Positions 14,301 through 24,300 of a stretch of DNA of 64,000 nt are shown here, piece by piece. The stretch lies in assembly GCA_963920705.1 (NCBI GenBank), contig OY987225.1, forward strand, positions 248,001-312,000, read 5' to 3'. Position numbers and translations under genes: made by a program. This DNA comes from Odiellus spinosus. Taxonomy: Eukaryota; Arthropoda; Arachnida; Opiliones; Phalangiidae. Below the pieces are notes generated by a model. That model was not told where the DNA came from. It did no database searches and was given only the letters and a program-made list of their open reading frames with translations. Within the stretch, counting starts at the first letter, position 1. Each line of letters starts with the position of its first letter.

Positions 14301-17300
14301 TTGTGGAATATTTCATTCTTCATTCTATCCGATTATTATGTTTTTAGCAAAATTGCTCTTATTTTTCCACGAGATCTTAAAACCACTTTAATCTTGAATA
14401 CGAATCTGACAGGAATTTTGGTAAATCTTTGGAGGTTTAAGCTACCCCCTCCTCCCATCCGGTAAACTCACGGCACTCAAATGGCTAAGGGTTAATTTTG
14501 AGGCAATATTAAGAATTAATAATCTAACGGTCTGATGTCGTGTTTTTTTTGATACTCTCTCGCTTATTTCACTTTATAAATTCACTGCGTGTAAAACGTA
14601 GAGAATAGGAGCCACCCAGAATATCATGAGAGAGAGAGAGAGCTCTTATCAAAGAATGTTGGTCTTGAGAGGTCTTGGGGAAGTCTTCCATTATGTCAAG
14701 AAGTCTTGGGAAATGCTTTAAGACTTCCCCAAGACTTTTGTAGCATTTTTGAGGACCTCTTCAGATCAGAATAAATTTTTTCGGTAAGGAAGGGAGCTTG
14801 CCTTTCAGTCCTCATTGAATTCTGGCCTGGATGATTACCCTACATGAAGCCCGCTCGTTCATTGGCTCTAGTTAGAGGCACGTGGTTTTTTTTTGAAGAC
14901 GTACAAAGTTAGCGTCCCTTCTGTAGAGATAGGCTGGAGCAATGGGGCAGATGGTGGGACGCGAATTGAATTTCAATTTGTACTAAAAACATCATGCTTT
15001 ATAATTTTTCGATTTTAAGCTTTCCCTTTGAATAAGAAACTAGGGTCATGGCAGCCCATTCTATTTCCCCATTGCAGTTAACCGCTAAAGCTAGGGACCC
15101 GCTATCCCTCTAAGGCAAACCAACGCCACGAATATAGGCTCGCGCATCTCACTTCAGATGGGTTAATTTAGAGAAAATTTGCGTGGAAACGAATGAAATA
15201 CGTATAATAAGATAAATGTAAATTTTATTTGTTAATGAGATCATCGGTAACTGTCAAATTAAATATTAAGTTTTCATTTTCTTGCCAACTTTACGTTTAA
15301 AATCAATAGTTGAATATTTCATTCAAATAATTGTCCTCATTTTTGAACACTAAAATGAAGGCCAACCTGGCCCATCAAATTTTCCAAATGGGTCATTCCA
15401 TGTCAAATCGTCAAACCCACGCTGGTCTTTTTTCTAGGGTCCATTACCATCTGTAATGAAGACTCCAGAAGTTAAGCTACTTTAAATTGAAAATTTTTAA
15501 GGTTATGATTTTTTAAATTTTCTGGTTCATTTTCCAATCTTTGCTTACTTGGCTTACATTTAGTTATATAGGTTTGTTGGTATTATTTTTAAACATCCGA
15601 AATTGGTTAACCATATCTAAAAACGTGTCCGGATCTGAATTTGAAATAATTTTTGCTCTATACACTCAAGTTCTTGAGTTAAGCGCTAATTAGGGGGGTG
15701 GCAATTGTCAATTTACGCCGAAAAAGGTTCACCTCCAATTTTAATGAAATTTTTATGGAATCACCTAAGTATACATTTAGAATAAAACCTAAAATTTGGT
15801 TATTTTTATTTCAGGATTTTTAAGCCGTTTTTGGGAGTGATTTTTGGTATTTCAACGTTACTTTCCTATCCAGGGTGGTTCGGATCAAAAACACACTGGC
15901 TTCTATGGAAGGATAAGAATAACATTGAGCGCGTGCTAATCGAACTCTAATTCGAGCGCGAGTTAGAATAAAATGAAATAGCGTAAAATGCATTCGCACA
16001 ATGTTAATACTTTTTGATCCGAACCACCCTGTATAGGAAATTAACATTGAAATCCCAAAAACAGCTTAAATATCCCGAAATCCTGTACGCAATTATGGTA
16101 AGTGACCGACCCCTGGAATACAGACGCACGTTGTTACTGGAATAGAGGTTGCGTACCTTTGAGAAGAACCAAGGAGCTCAATGAGATTTTTTTGACAGAA
16201 ATAGTGATTTCTGTGAAACCAAATTTTAGGGTTTACTCTAAATGTACACGCGGGTGATTCCCTAAAAATTTCATTAAAATTGGAGGTGGATCTTTTTGGG
16301 TATTAATTGTTAATTGCCACCCCCCTATTTAGCGCTTAACTCAAAAACTCGAGTGTATAGAGCAAAACGGATTTCAAATTCAGATCCGGACACGTTTTTA
16401 GCTAGGGTTAACCAATTTCAGATGTTTAAAAATAATACTGACCAAGATATAAAACTAAATGTGAGCCAAATAGGAAAAAATTGGAAAATGGGTCAAAAAT
16501 TTAAAAAATTATAACTTTCAAAATTTTTAATTCAAAGCCCCTAAACTTCCGGAGTCTTCATTACAGATGGTAATGGAACCTAGAAAAAAGTTTCATGAAA
16601 ATCCGTAATTTTCGACCAGCATGGGTTTGACGATTTGAGATGGAATGACCCAAATTTGGTAACCCTGGCTCGACCCAAACGGGCCAGATATTGGGTCCTT
16701 GCGCGGGTCTACCATTGTCAGTTTTTAACGTATCTATCTAAATTCTGAGATTATCATTAGTGAAATTTTGTTCTCTGTTGGGAAATTCCAATCACAGGAC
16801 GCGGCTCTACTTACAGCGAGAATGCAACCTAACTATTGGTCCTCAAGAACACTACTAAAGTCTTGGAGAAATCCTTAAGATTTCCCCAAGACTTATTGAC
16901 ATAATGGAAGACTTTCCCAAGACCTCTTAAGACTACGTAAGACACCCGAAAGACTTCCCCAAGACCTCTTAAGACTAACTTTTTTTGGTAAGGGTGACTA
17001 CTGTCTTAAGAACTATATCGTGGCAAGGTTTTAGACTTTTTGCCACGCCTTATGAAGGGGACTAACATTTTTTCCGTCCCCCTTAGTTCCCTCCCCCCAT
17101 TTCCATATTTTTGTCACCAAGAAAATGTGGTGATCATTTTTTTAGTAGACATAAGTAGAGGCACTGCGGCGGAAAGATCCTTCGCTGGAGTTATTTCATA
17201 CTGGTCCCCCCCCAATTCCCTAGAAGGCTCTTTGTTCCCATAACACAAACTACATAATTGCTGAAACTATCTATAGCAGTTTTAACCCTAATAGTATGAA

Positions 17301-19874
17301 TAGTAGATACTGCGTGGAAAAACACTTCCCAATTTCCGGGTTACCAAACAAACTTTCGTTTAAGGAGCCTTTACTTTGAAATCTTTCAAAAACCCGTTTT
17401 TACCAGGATTATCTCGAAAGAGATAATCGATAACTGCCCGTAACTTTGGCCTAATATTTCTGTTAAGGGAGAGCCACCGTTGCGCATACCTGAGCATCAC
17501 GAATAAGAATACTCCACGCTTCAACATCAAAAGGTTTCTGTTCGAGCCGTTTCTCGGCTTTCTTCAATCTGTCTGGAATATATCCTTGACTGCTTGAGTC
17601 CTGAAAAAAGTAATAAAAGGTACTTCATTAAAAAAACATTTTAATCGCAATTAGGATTCCGGTTAATTAAAAATAAAGCAAATTAAAAGCGTAGAGACAT
17701 TATTAAGGAGGGCTATAGTTAAACCCTGAAGGTGTGCCTATAGCGCATTGATGGGCACTCTTAAGGACAAAGAGATCCCTTTCTCCTTCCCATTCGAGCC
17801 AGCCAATCATGGGCGAGTTTCGTTGCCATTGCAATATTTAAATGTCAAAAATATCTTTCTGATCATTTATCAACCCGGGCCTCAAACTAAAACTTTTATG
17901 TTGCGGAACTTAAAACATCCTTGCGCAATAAGGGCGCAAAACACCGTAGTATAACTATGTGGAATAATCTAAAACCATCACTCAAACAAATTGAACATTA
18001 TAAAGGCTTTCGTGACGAAATTGCGAAACAATTTATGACAAAAAAGTGTTAAAATTTATTGTTTAAAAACTAAACTTATTAATAGGTTGGACCTCTTTGT
18101 AAACCAGATTATTGTATCTGCAAGAGGTCTCCAATAAAGCCTTTTATTATTATTATTATTAATAAACTGTAATTTTTAGTTTCAATTAAAACTATTTAAA
18201 AGTCAATTGTCCACGAAGATTTCCAAATAAATTAGGATATGTTTGGTTAGAATGTCAGTGGCAAAATAACGTTTTAATTGATACTAGAATATTTTCTCCC
18301 ATTACTATCATATCTAAATTATTGACGAATTCGAAATGTCCATACTCATAAACCAACTTCTAGGGGCTACGCCATTTTGTAGTACAAATATAATGATGAA
18401 TTATCGCGTTAGATGGCGCGCCTGCCCCTCACTATCTCTCGCTCTCGTACCTATCCAGGCATTACACGGCCGTTGCTATGGGAAACGCGTAGAGGGGAGG
18501 AATTATCGATCGCCTAGTTTGTCTCTCTCGTCATAGCGTATTCTGATCAGTAATAGGATCAGAATGGGAACTACAATACTGACATCTCTTAAGAGATCGG
18601 CGCGTAAAGAGTGTACCGCAATGGAGGCTGCCCCTGCAAGTTCCTCTTCAATTTCGAATTCGTCTATTATATAGGGCTACACTCGGGCCTTATATAAATC
18701 AATCTCAAGTTAATCAATCTAGCCAGTTTAAAACAAAGATTGTTTAGAATTGATTTATTTACATTATAATAGATTTTGGTCGTATATATTACGAATGAGT
18801 AAACTCGGTTAAAAGTCTACTTACAGAAATCGTTAATTTCAATAGGTAACCTTTTCTAGAATTGAAAAAATTCTAACACTCCGTTTATAATATTATTTAT
18901 TATCTAAATCTTTTTTTTTTTTTGGTATACGTGTTTTTTTTATTAGCGCGTGTCTCTCCGCATGAGCCGCTTATCACCAAAGTAGTTATAAGGCTTTGCG
19001 GAGTGACAGACGAAAGGAGAAGGGATTCTGGCATAGAACTTTGAAATCATTATACCGAGAGAATGGAAAAACTTTAAATTCTATGGAAAGTTATATTCTT
19101 AGCTATTTATAACTAAACAATGTAATAAAATGTCTGTCAGTTCTTGCCTCTTTAACCAATTGGCGACGTAGCCATTTCCCGAACGAGTTATACGGTAATC
19201 CACGAAATTGAATCCCATAGATTAGGTTAGGTTTGTGGGTAAAGTTTTACCATTAACTAATGGTCAAATCTATTTGGGCCAATAGCCACTCCGTTAACGA
19301 ATTCATTTGAAGAACTCGTTCGTATCGGAACAGTATCGCCTTCGAGCAAACATTAATTCCGTAAGAATGAACAAAGAGCGAGAGACAACTACCTAGAGGT
19401 ATTTTTACTTCCGGTTTTGTAATATAAATAAATAAGAGTCATATTTCTACGTAGCGTACCTTTGTCATCAATAATCTACCAATATTAACAGAAATGACCG
19501 CCATAATTGAAAGTTGGGGCTTATAATCACGGTTTTAGTTTCCTACACCTTGGCCTTTATCTATATCAGAAACCCATCCAGTTAACGCTCTCTGAACCCG
19601 ACTTAGGTGTAAATATGGAACGCAACCTTAAATTGGCCCAAAACCATCTTTAACGGTTTTACGCGTTGAGTTAATTTATATCACTCAACTTTATTTAAAT
19701 GAAAAATAGTTGGCCAGCAGGTGCCTGACTGCCTGAGACAAGCAGTAGCCTGCCCCATTGCAAAGTTGCCAACAGGGCCCCAAACTTAAATCATTTAATA
19801 CTAAGGCTTAGCGTTAATGGACAATAAGAGGATAATAAATCGTTTTGTTATATACTTACATCTTTGGAAGCCAT
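8263..19874 (-). CDS. CSTF3: CSTF3 / su(f), cleavage stimulation factor subunit 3 (5' part, three coding exons)
   Basis: This is the minus-strand gene for the 77-kDa subunit of the nuclear cleavage stimulation factor, a HAT-repeat scaffold that helps CstF recognise the GU-rich element during mRNA 3'-end cleavage and polyadenylation. Three coding exons join in one frame with GT-AG introns: 19874-19860, 17600-17490 and 8358-8263, giving 74 codons. The second encodes [20 protein letters not shown] followed by ILIRDAQ. The third encodes an [20 protein letters not shown] stretch that ends at YIEHE. Both follow the known order of the CSTF3 N-terminus (first HAT repeats). The family is about 720 residues long, so roughly nine tenths is missing and should continue left of base 1; no later exon was recognised between 1 and 8262. 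Introns are 2.3 and 9.1 kb and full of repeats. Identification is by recalled family sequence, not by a search. Confidence 0.9.
8966..9315. mobile_element. Fold-back element with GGCC(A/C)A ends
   Basis: The left arm (GGCCCAAGGATAATACAGAG, AAGGATACGAAATGACG) is repeated inverted at the right arm (CGTCATTTTGTATCCTCTGT, ATTATCCTTGATTGGCC). The interior is GC-richer than its surroundings. No coding remnant was recognised; the two overlapping minus-strand ORFs here give no family match I know. Confidence 0.65.
10169..10890. mobile_element. P-like non-autonomous element with 40-bp terminal inverted repeats
   Basis: A 40-bp word beginning CATGGACTAATTATAGTATA is repeated in perfect inverted order at the right end, closing in TAGTCCATG. 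The flanks read CTGGGAG on both sides, a 7-bp (7 of 8) target duplication. An element at 28905-29234 shares the CATGGA ends and an 8-bp duplication. P-superfamily elements have CATG-type ends and 8-bp duplications, so that class is suggested but not proven. The interior carries a first-exon-like ORF at 10374 and no recognisable transposase. Confidence 0.55.
10374..10473 (+). CDS. Unexplained first-exon-like ORF inside the P-like element
   Basis: An ATG opens a frame reading [15 protein letters not shown] and continuing through a lysine-rich [11 protein letters not shown] to LRDSDD, where a good donor (GTAAGT) follows at 10474. The read-through frame ends at 10562 in low-complexity sequence. 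It is not recognised as any family, and no second exon was found. It could be the first exon of a transposon gene, a captured host exon, or chance. Confidence 0.25.
11956..12132. mobile_element. CCCTTACC MITE family, copy 4 (long form)
   Basis: CCCTTACGGAAAAAAGTTAG opens the copy. The core holds several inverted copies of AAGTCTTGGGGAA and its complement. The right end has lost the T-run (AAGAGGTAAGGG). Two minus-strand ORFs over it (12003-12279) are just the MITE read through. Confidence 0.8.
12648..13053 (+). pseudogene. Ty1/copia retrotransposon RNase H fragment and polypurine tract (broken)
   Basis: From 12648 one frame reads [20 protein letters not shown] then WRSIKQN. The frame then shifts at about 12725-12735 into [18 protein letters not shown], and further on reads [12 protein letters not shown] and [13 protein letters not shown]. 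These are the ordered copia RNase H signatures (RKS..GYV, WRSKKQ, S.EAEY.A, .[15 protein letters not shown]). A stop follows at 12969-12971. GCGGGGGAGG at about 13043-13053 fits a polypurine tract before a 3' LTR. No integrase or reverse transcriptase remains nearby. Confidence 0.85.
14644..14789. mobile_element. CCCTTACC MITE family, copy 5
   Basis: It carries the family core in opposite orientation (GAGAGGTCTTGGGGAAGTCT to GACCTCTTCAGATCAGA) and ends in TTTTTCGGTAAGG. An (AG)n run (14632-14642) lies just outside the left end. Confidence 0.7.
15384..16659. mobile_element. Large fold-back element with GGGTCATTCCA ends
   Basis: The left arm starts CCAAATGGGTCATTCCATGT and runs nearly 480 bp. 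The right arm is its inverted counterpart, ending TGGAATGACCCAAATTTGG. Matching words along both arms include GGTCCATTACCATCTGTAAT with CAGATGGTAATGGAACC. The middle has been split by a mariner-like MITE (15871-16031). No transposase is visible; the length is arm sequence. Confidence 0.8.
15871..16031. mobile_element. Tc1/mariner-like MITE nested in the fold-back element
   Basis: Perfect terminal inverted repeats begin CAGGGTGGTTCGGATCAAAA, with TA-type flanks on the right (CCCTGTATA). The interior has an inverted pair of GAGCGCG words. It is about 161 bp and non-coding. A decayed relative occurs at about 25530-25680 (ACGCGCTCAATGTT, CATAGAAGCTATTGG). Confidence 0.8.
16838..16994. mobile_element. 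CCCTTACC MITE family, copy 6 (left end missing)
   Basis: The copy starts within the family core (GTCCTCAAGAACACTAC) and ends in GACTAACTTTTTTTGGTAAG plus GG. The left terminal part is absent. Confidence 0.7.
17490..17600 (-). CDS. CSTF3: CSTF3 coding exon 2
   Basis: The 37 codons encode [10 protein letters not shown] then [20 protein letters not shown] and ILIRDAQ, the conserved segment just before and into the first HAT repeat (human equivalent begins [20 protein letters not shown]). The acceptor is TTTTTTCAG and the donor GTATGC. Both ends are in phase 0. Confidence 0.93.
17601..19859. other. CSTF3 intron 1 (minus strand)
   Basis: This intron holds the 3' end of a plus-strand LINE (17880-18166) and a weak inverted-repeat pair (GACGAATTCGAAAT at about 18324-18340 and its complement at about 18650-18672). 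No coding exon was recognised. The ORF at 18336 lies inside the inverted-repeat pair and is not supported. Confidence 0.55.
17880..18166 (+). pseudogene. Non-LTR (LINE) 3' end remnant
   Basis: A frame at 17960-18052 reads [20 protein letters not shown] then [10 protein letters not shown] and stop. This resembles the last residues of CR1/Jockey-type ORF2 proteins (W N x L P x x I K x x x x x x x F K). It is followed by about 110 bp of untranslated sequence with AATAAAG and a (TTA)n tail, as in LINE 3' ends. The upstream reverse transcriptase is missing. The LINE clade is not determined. Confidence 0.55.
19860..19874 (-). CDS. CSTF3: CSTF3 coding exon 1 (start codon)
   Basis: It encodes MASKD and is followed by a GTAAGT donor. 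The ATG is preceded by a run of 14 A and, directly before that, an in-frame TAA, so this is the first possible in-frame start. The frame joins to exon 2 in phase 0. The exon is very short; the start rests on the good donor and on the reading frame. Confidence 0.78.
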
Positions 19875-20104
19875 TTTTTTTTTTTTTTAATTATACGCAA
19901 TCAAACTAAACGAAGAAAACTACAAACGTGTTCAAATGGAATTTACTTTTATCTGCCTAATAATAATTGTATTAAGCACTGCACTTCTACGCACACACCA
20001 CCATTATAAAAAAAAGACGAGGAACAAAGAATAAGCTTTGGTATTGGATTTGTGAGATGGTTGTAGAGAGGAGCTAGCATCCTCCAAAGTCCAAGGAGTA
20101 ACTC

Positions 20105-20170
20105 GACGGGGCTATAGTGCAGTCGTCTAGCAACCTTGGGCTAAGAGAAGTCGGTTTGAGTGATCCTTTG
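20105..20170 (+). repeat. tRNA-like segment, possible SINE head (weak)
   Basis: TAGTGCAGTCG fits the RNA polymerase III A-box pattern TRGYNNARNNG, and GGTTTGAGTGA about 40 bp later roughly resembles a B box. The cloverleaf is not convincing, so a real tRNA gene is unlikely. It abuts the (ATT)n tail of the LINE fragment. Confidence 0.25.
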
Positions 20171-20177
20171 GTATATA

Positions 20178-20605
20178 ATAATAATAATAATGTTTATTGA
20201 ACGAGAAAATATAGTGAAAATCACTTATTCAGAGAAATATAATAACTTGTGTAAGCTTGGAGGATATTGCTTCCAAGGTGTAAGCAACTCTTCAAGGTCG
20301 AAACCGTCGTACCCACTTTAACGTCGCGTTGGGTAAAAAGACCCGGCGACTTGTGGTTTGACACCTCTCTTTGAGAAGGGTGGATGCCTTGCGGCCCGCC
20401 AATCTAGCCCTAAAAAATTAGTTTAAACGTTTCCATAAGGTCAGTTCCAAGACGCCTGTCTGCTAGGGACACGAGGCCCAGGTACTCCTTCAGACGGTCT
20501 GTAAGGAGGAGTGCGTAGCCCCAATACAAGCTTCGTGACTTTTTTGGACCCTTTCAAGCTTCTCGATGTCCTTAACAAGATGTGGAGACCAAATACCAGC
20601 AGAAA
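20178..20605 (-). pseudogene. LINE reverse transcriptase C-terminal fragment with (ATT)n tail
   Basis: Read on the minus strand from about 20600, one frame gives IWSPHLVKDIEKLERVQKSH and then a stop. After a shift it gives DRLKEYLGLVSLADRRLGTD then LMETFKLIF, and later FLPNATLKWVRRFRP. These are the ordered C-terminal motifs of non-LTR retrotransposon ORF2 (W.PYL..DI..LE.VQ, RL..L.L.SL..RR.R.DL...). The 3' tail is (ATT)n at about 20178-20192. It is broken by a frameshift and stops and truncated at the 5' side. Confidence 0.8.
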
Positions 20606-21047
20606 CGTGTAGCCAGGGAGATTCTAGATTGCGTTTTTAGGAGCCTTAGAGGCCCAAGTTTTAATAATGCAAATTCAGTATGCATTCCATTCTGAGGAGA
20701 GCGAGATCAACTCTTTACGTTTTCCGTAGAGGCCCTTAGAATTGAGGTAAAAATGGTTAGACCAGCGCCTTTGGTGACTGTGGTCCTGGGGACCACTAAC
20801 ATCCCTCCGATTTTTTTTATATGGTAATTTTCTCTGTAATAAAGCCATATTGGTACCCATGCTGCTAATAGTCTACGTTCGGAGCTTGGAAAAGTTCTCA
20901 GTTCTTAATCCAAACTTAAGTGTGTATCATAGGGAGTATCGCTTTTGCAGGGACCATTACAGTATCGACTCCAGTTTTATTTCTCCCTGTTTTGAAAATG
21001 ATGTTACAGCGCCTTCTATGTTCCCTATTAAATAAGTCGGATTAAAC

Positions 21048-21110
21048 ATGGCGACGTCTCATAAGCGGTTCTGTTCTGTGTGGTTTTGGATATTTAATTT
21101 CGTTTTGTGA
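21048..21110 (+). other. Upstream ORF in the probable NBEA leader
   Basis: ATG at 21048 opens 20 codons (MATSHKRFCSVWFWIFNFVL) and stops at 21108-21110. Two further short upstream ATGs follow (21110 and 21115), both ending before the main start. Whether they are transcribed depends on the unknown transcription start. Confidence 0.35.
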
Positions 21111-21172
21111 TGAAATGTTAAACGAGAAAGTGTTTTACCTTTTGTGATGTGTTCTAAAGTTTAATCTAAATT

Positions 21173-21331
21173 ATGGAGAAAATTATTGAACCTAGTGTTC
21201 CGGAAGCTAAACGTCCCGAAGATGTTATCAAAATGCCGCTCAACGACAACCTAAAATTTGCCGTCCTCATTGGGTTGGTTGAAGTTGGTCAAGTCTCCAA
21301 TAAGGAAGTCGTCAATACTGTACTACATTTA
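21173..21331 (+). CDS. NBEA: NBEA coding exon 1 (start)
   Basis: Residues 1-53, including [18 protein letters not shown], equivalent to human [17 protein letters not shown]. The N-terminus is much shorter than in mammals, which have a Gly-rich leader. TAA stands in frame directly upstream. Donor GTAAGT, phase 0. Confidence 0.95.
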
Positions 21332-24300
21332 GTAAGTATTTCAATAGTTAATTGCACTCGTGTGATTACTTTTGCCGCCTAATTAAACAAATACGAGATC
21401 CAACTTAATTTTCCAATGGGAACGAACCATTTACTGGGTTGTAGTTAAGCCTTGGTCTCTTCCTTGACAGTGACAGTTCTAGAAATGGTCAACCTTAACC
21501 CTTTGATTACGTAGGAATGTTAATTTTCTTTACATATCAAAACCTATATTTCGCGATACTTAAAACCTTAAACGTCTTAGTGACCGAAAATAGGAAGATA
21601 GCCTATTATTGATGAATACGCTTCGTTGATAAATACAGTTATTGCGATCGACGTAATATTATTTATATTGACCCGAAATATTTTAAAAGAGATACGCCAA
21701 GGCTGACAATGATTTCCCCAGTTGTCATTGAAATCAGGCTCTTTCTAGGGGTAAGAAATCTTATAGCATTAAATTAAAGGTTGCAAATGTCAGGGTAATG
21801 GAAGTCTCGCGTTGGAACAGTCTTAATATTGCATTAGACAGTATTTACGACTGAGTATATTCCAAAGGGTATGGGAAACTGACCGTAAAGTGACCCCCTG
21901 ATTTTGATCTGGTTAGATCTCATCAAATGGTCGCTTCTGGTACTTTAAATCGAATGATCAGTTTATGGTCGTCATAAACTGTATTCCAGATGACTAAATT
22001 CAACGTAATATCAAGTATTTTTTGCGTTGTTTTTCGGAGACTGAGACACGTGGCAGTTAGGCGTATTTATTTTTCGATTCCATGTTAAAACCAAGAGATA
22101 GCTGACAACAAAGTGTTACGAGGACTATCTTGGATAGTCTGTTACGTATGGGTCAAAGTAAGCTCATGAAGAGTTTGATATCGTAATAACGATTAACAAT
22201 TGAGTCTCTGATAAACTACGCGAAAAGCGCACGCTTTCAAGCGTAAGACAAAACTTGACTAGATCATTTAATTGTCAAATTGATCTCGCGCCAAGCTCGC
22301 AAATTTAATCCCAGAAATATTCGCGAATGATGTTGGCTAGAAAAATCAACTAATTTGACATCACACATATTTAAAACCATCCTCTGGAATTTTTCCAATT
22401 TCTTGCGATTAAACTAGCAAGCTTGGCGCAAGATAAGTTTAACAAGCCCTAATCGAGTCGTACGTTGCGTGTCTACTTTTAATGGCAAGAAATCCTTGGC
22501 TCCCTGTCAAGTTAAAAATTTATATCTTGCTTAATATTTGTTTGTTAATTTTGTTTCTAGTGGATTAAGTTTAATTAAACAATCGAAAATTATTGGTTGG
22601 CTCGCATTTTCCCTTTAAAATTTAATAAAAACTCAAAATAATTGTCTATAATGGACCGTATCAAAACCATAGCATTTTTGCATCGTTGGTTTCGCTTGGG
22701 GAACTAAATGGAACTGTGTCCTTAGATTTAGGTGTAATTTAAACGTAAATGATCGAAATTGATCATGCGCTTAGATGATTGCGTATTATTTGTGGTTTGT
22801 GGTTTAAAGCCACAGCGTTCAAAGCGTTGATTATAAATTCAAGGATAATATTCTGATTAATTTATCTTTAACTCCGAAGTAAATTAGTGTGCTTACAAAT
22901 CTATCCTCCTTCACCCAAAAAAATGATTCAATCGCTTGCTAGCGTCTAATAGATGCTATCATTGTTTGAATCAATAGTGGGTGTGTTAGAAAGAGATCGA
23001 CCTTTGATTGGCCAATCAATAATTTACCTTTTGACCTCAAATGGGGCGCCACCTATTAGTGTTTAGTTTAGTTATAACTTTTGATGTTTCTTAGTGAGTT
23101 GGTCTCCTTTGAACTTTTGGTATGAGCGGTTCGTTGTGGGGCATTTAGGCTCACATATAGTTTTTGTAGAATAATCCTTGTTATATTAATAATACTATAA
23201 TAAATAATAGTTAGCAAAGAATCTAAGCCTTAGTCTGTTATCAATGTACCATGGACCTTGTTTCGAAACCAAAACGTCAACAGGGTGTTTGAAATAACTG
23301 ACTATTCTTCGAGAATTCTCCGCCTGCACGTAGTTAATCCATAATTTCACTATCAGATAGGCAAAAACCCGATCATTTTCTACTGAAATTGTTTTTGTGG
23401 ATCACAGAAAATTGTATTTTAGCCAAATTATTTGTGAAATTGACACTCGCACAGGGTTTGTACACGAAGGTCTGGAAAACCTGGAAAAATCATGGAATTT
23501 TTAAATTGGCCCAAAGTGTCAGGAAAAAGTCAGGGAATTTGGAAATTGGCCCAAGTGTCAGGGAAAAGTCTGGGAATTTGAAAATGAGCCCAAATAAATG
23601 GACAGATAAATGGTCAGTGTCAAGGAACTGTTTATGGTTGGTTGACCACTTAATTGTAAAAGTGAAAATATTTTCCTAAAGATTCAAATTTTTTCTCATA
23701 TTCTGAGTAAACTATGTCAGATAAAAAGTGGCAGTTTCCACGAACTTGCTCCTAACAGTAAATTCGTGAAAAAAATTGGTCAGGGAAATTATTTATAAAT
23801 GGTCAGGGTAAAAGTCAGTGTAATTAACTACTCAAATTTGGTACTAACCCTGTTGCAACCTTAGTCTTTAAATTAATCTCACTCCAATCTTGTTAATTTT
23901 ATCACAAACAAAAAAAATCTGAGGCTGGAATTTTAACTCGCGTGACCTCTGCCCTACATTTCATTTCGTAGAATAACCAAAGAAATTGCCTTTTCCAATC
24001 AAGAAAAATGGCTAGTTTGGTCAAAATTGGTCAAAATTCGATCAAATTGAAATAAACTGAAGTGGACGAAAGGTATATAAGATTTTGCTCCACTTTTGTT
24101 TTTAAACTTGGTCGAATTCCGTTGGAATTTTCCAATTTGGGCAATTTTTGACCAGTGATTTTTCTACAGATTTCCAGTAATTTTTCTACTATCGTTTAAG
24201 TAGGCCTACTTAAACGATAGTAGAAAAATTACTGGAAATCTGTAGAAAAATCACTGGTCAAAAATTGCCCAGTAAATTTACTTCAAATATTAAAATGAGC

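Larger units (their letters stand above)
8359..17489. other. CSTF3 intron 2 (minus strand), repeat-filled
   Basis: This 9.1-kb intron lies between coding exons 2 and 3. It contains fold-back elements (8966-9315, 15384-16659), a P-like element with an ORF (10169-10890), CCCTTACC MITEs, a broken copia RNase H region (12648-13053) and GGTTGCCA / CCTGACTTTTCC repeats (about 9685-9760 and 11035-11160). Confidence 0.7.
19875..21172. promoter_or_regulatory. Head-to-head intergenic region between CSTF3 and NBEA start codons
   Basis: The 1298 bp separate two divergent start codons. Both transcription starts are probably here, although upstream non-coding exons cannot be excluded. Near NBEA, AAACATGGCGAC (21045-21056) resembles the YY1-type ANATGGCGNC element often found just after metazoan start sites. 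About 430 bp of the interval is a LINE fragment (20178-20605) with a tRNA-like segment beside it. No TATA box is claimed. Confidence 0.45.

Noticed and set aside
18336..18536. 66-codon ORF with CT-rich, serine-leucine coding
   Set aside because: Low-complexity reading inside a possible inverted-repeat element; no homologue known to me.
20105..20170. tRNA gene
   Set aside because: A-box-like word present, but the B box is poor and no cloverleaf can be drawn; kept only as a weak SINE-like note.
22280..22432. Inverted repeat GATCTCGCGCCAAGC / GCTTGGCGCAAGAT as a mobile element
   Set aside because: The pairing covers under 30 bp with mismatches and no target duplication; too weak to call.
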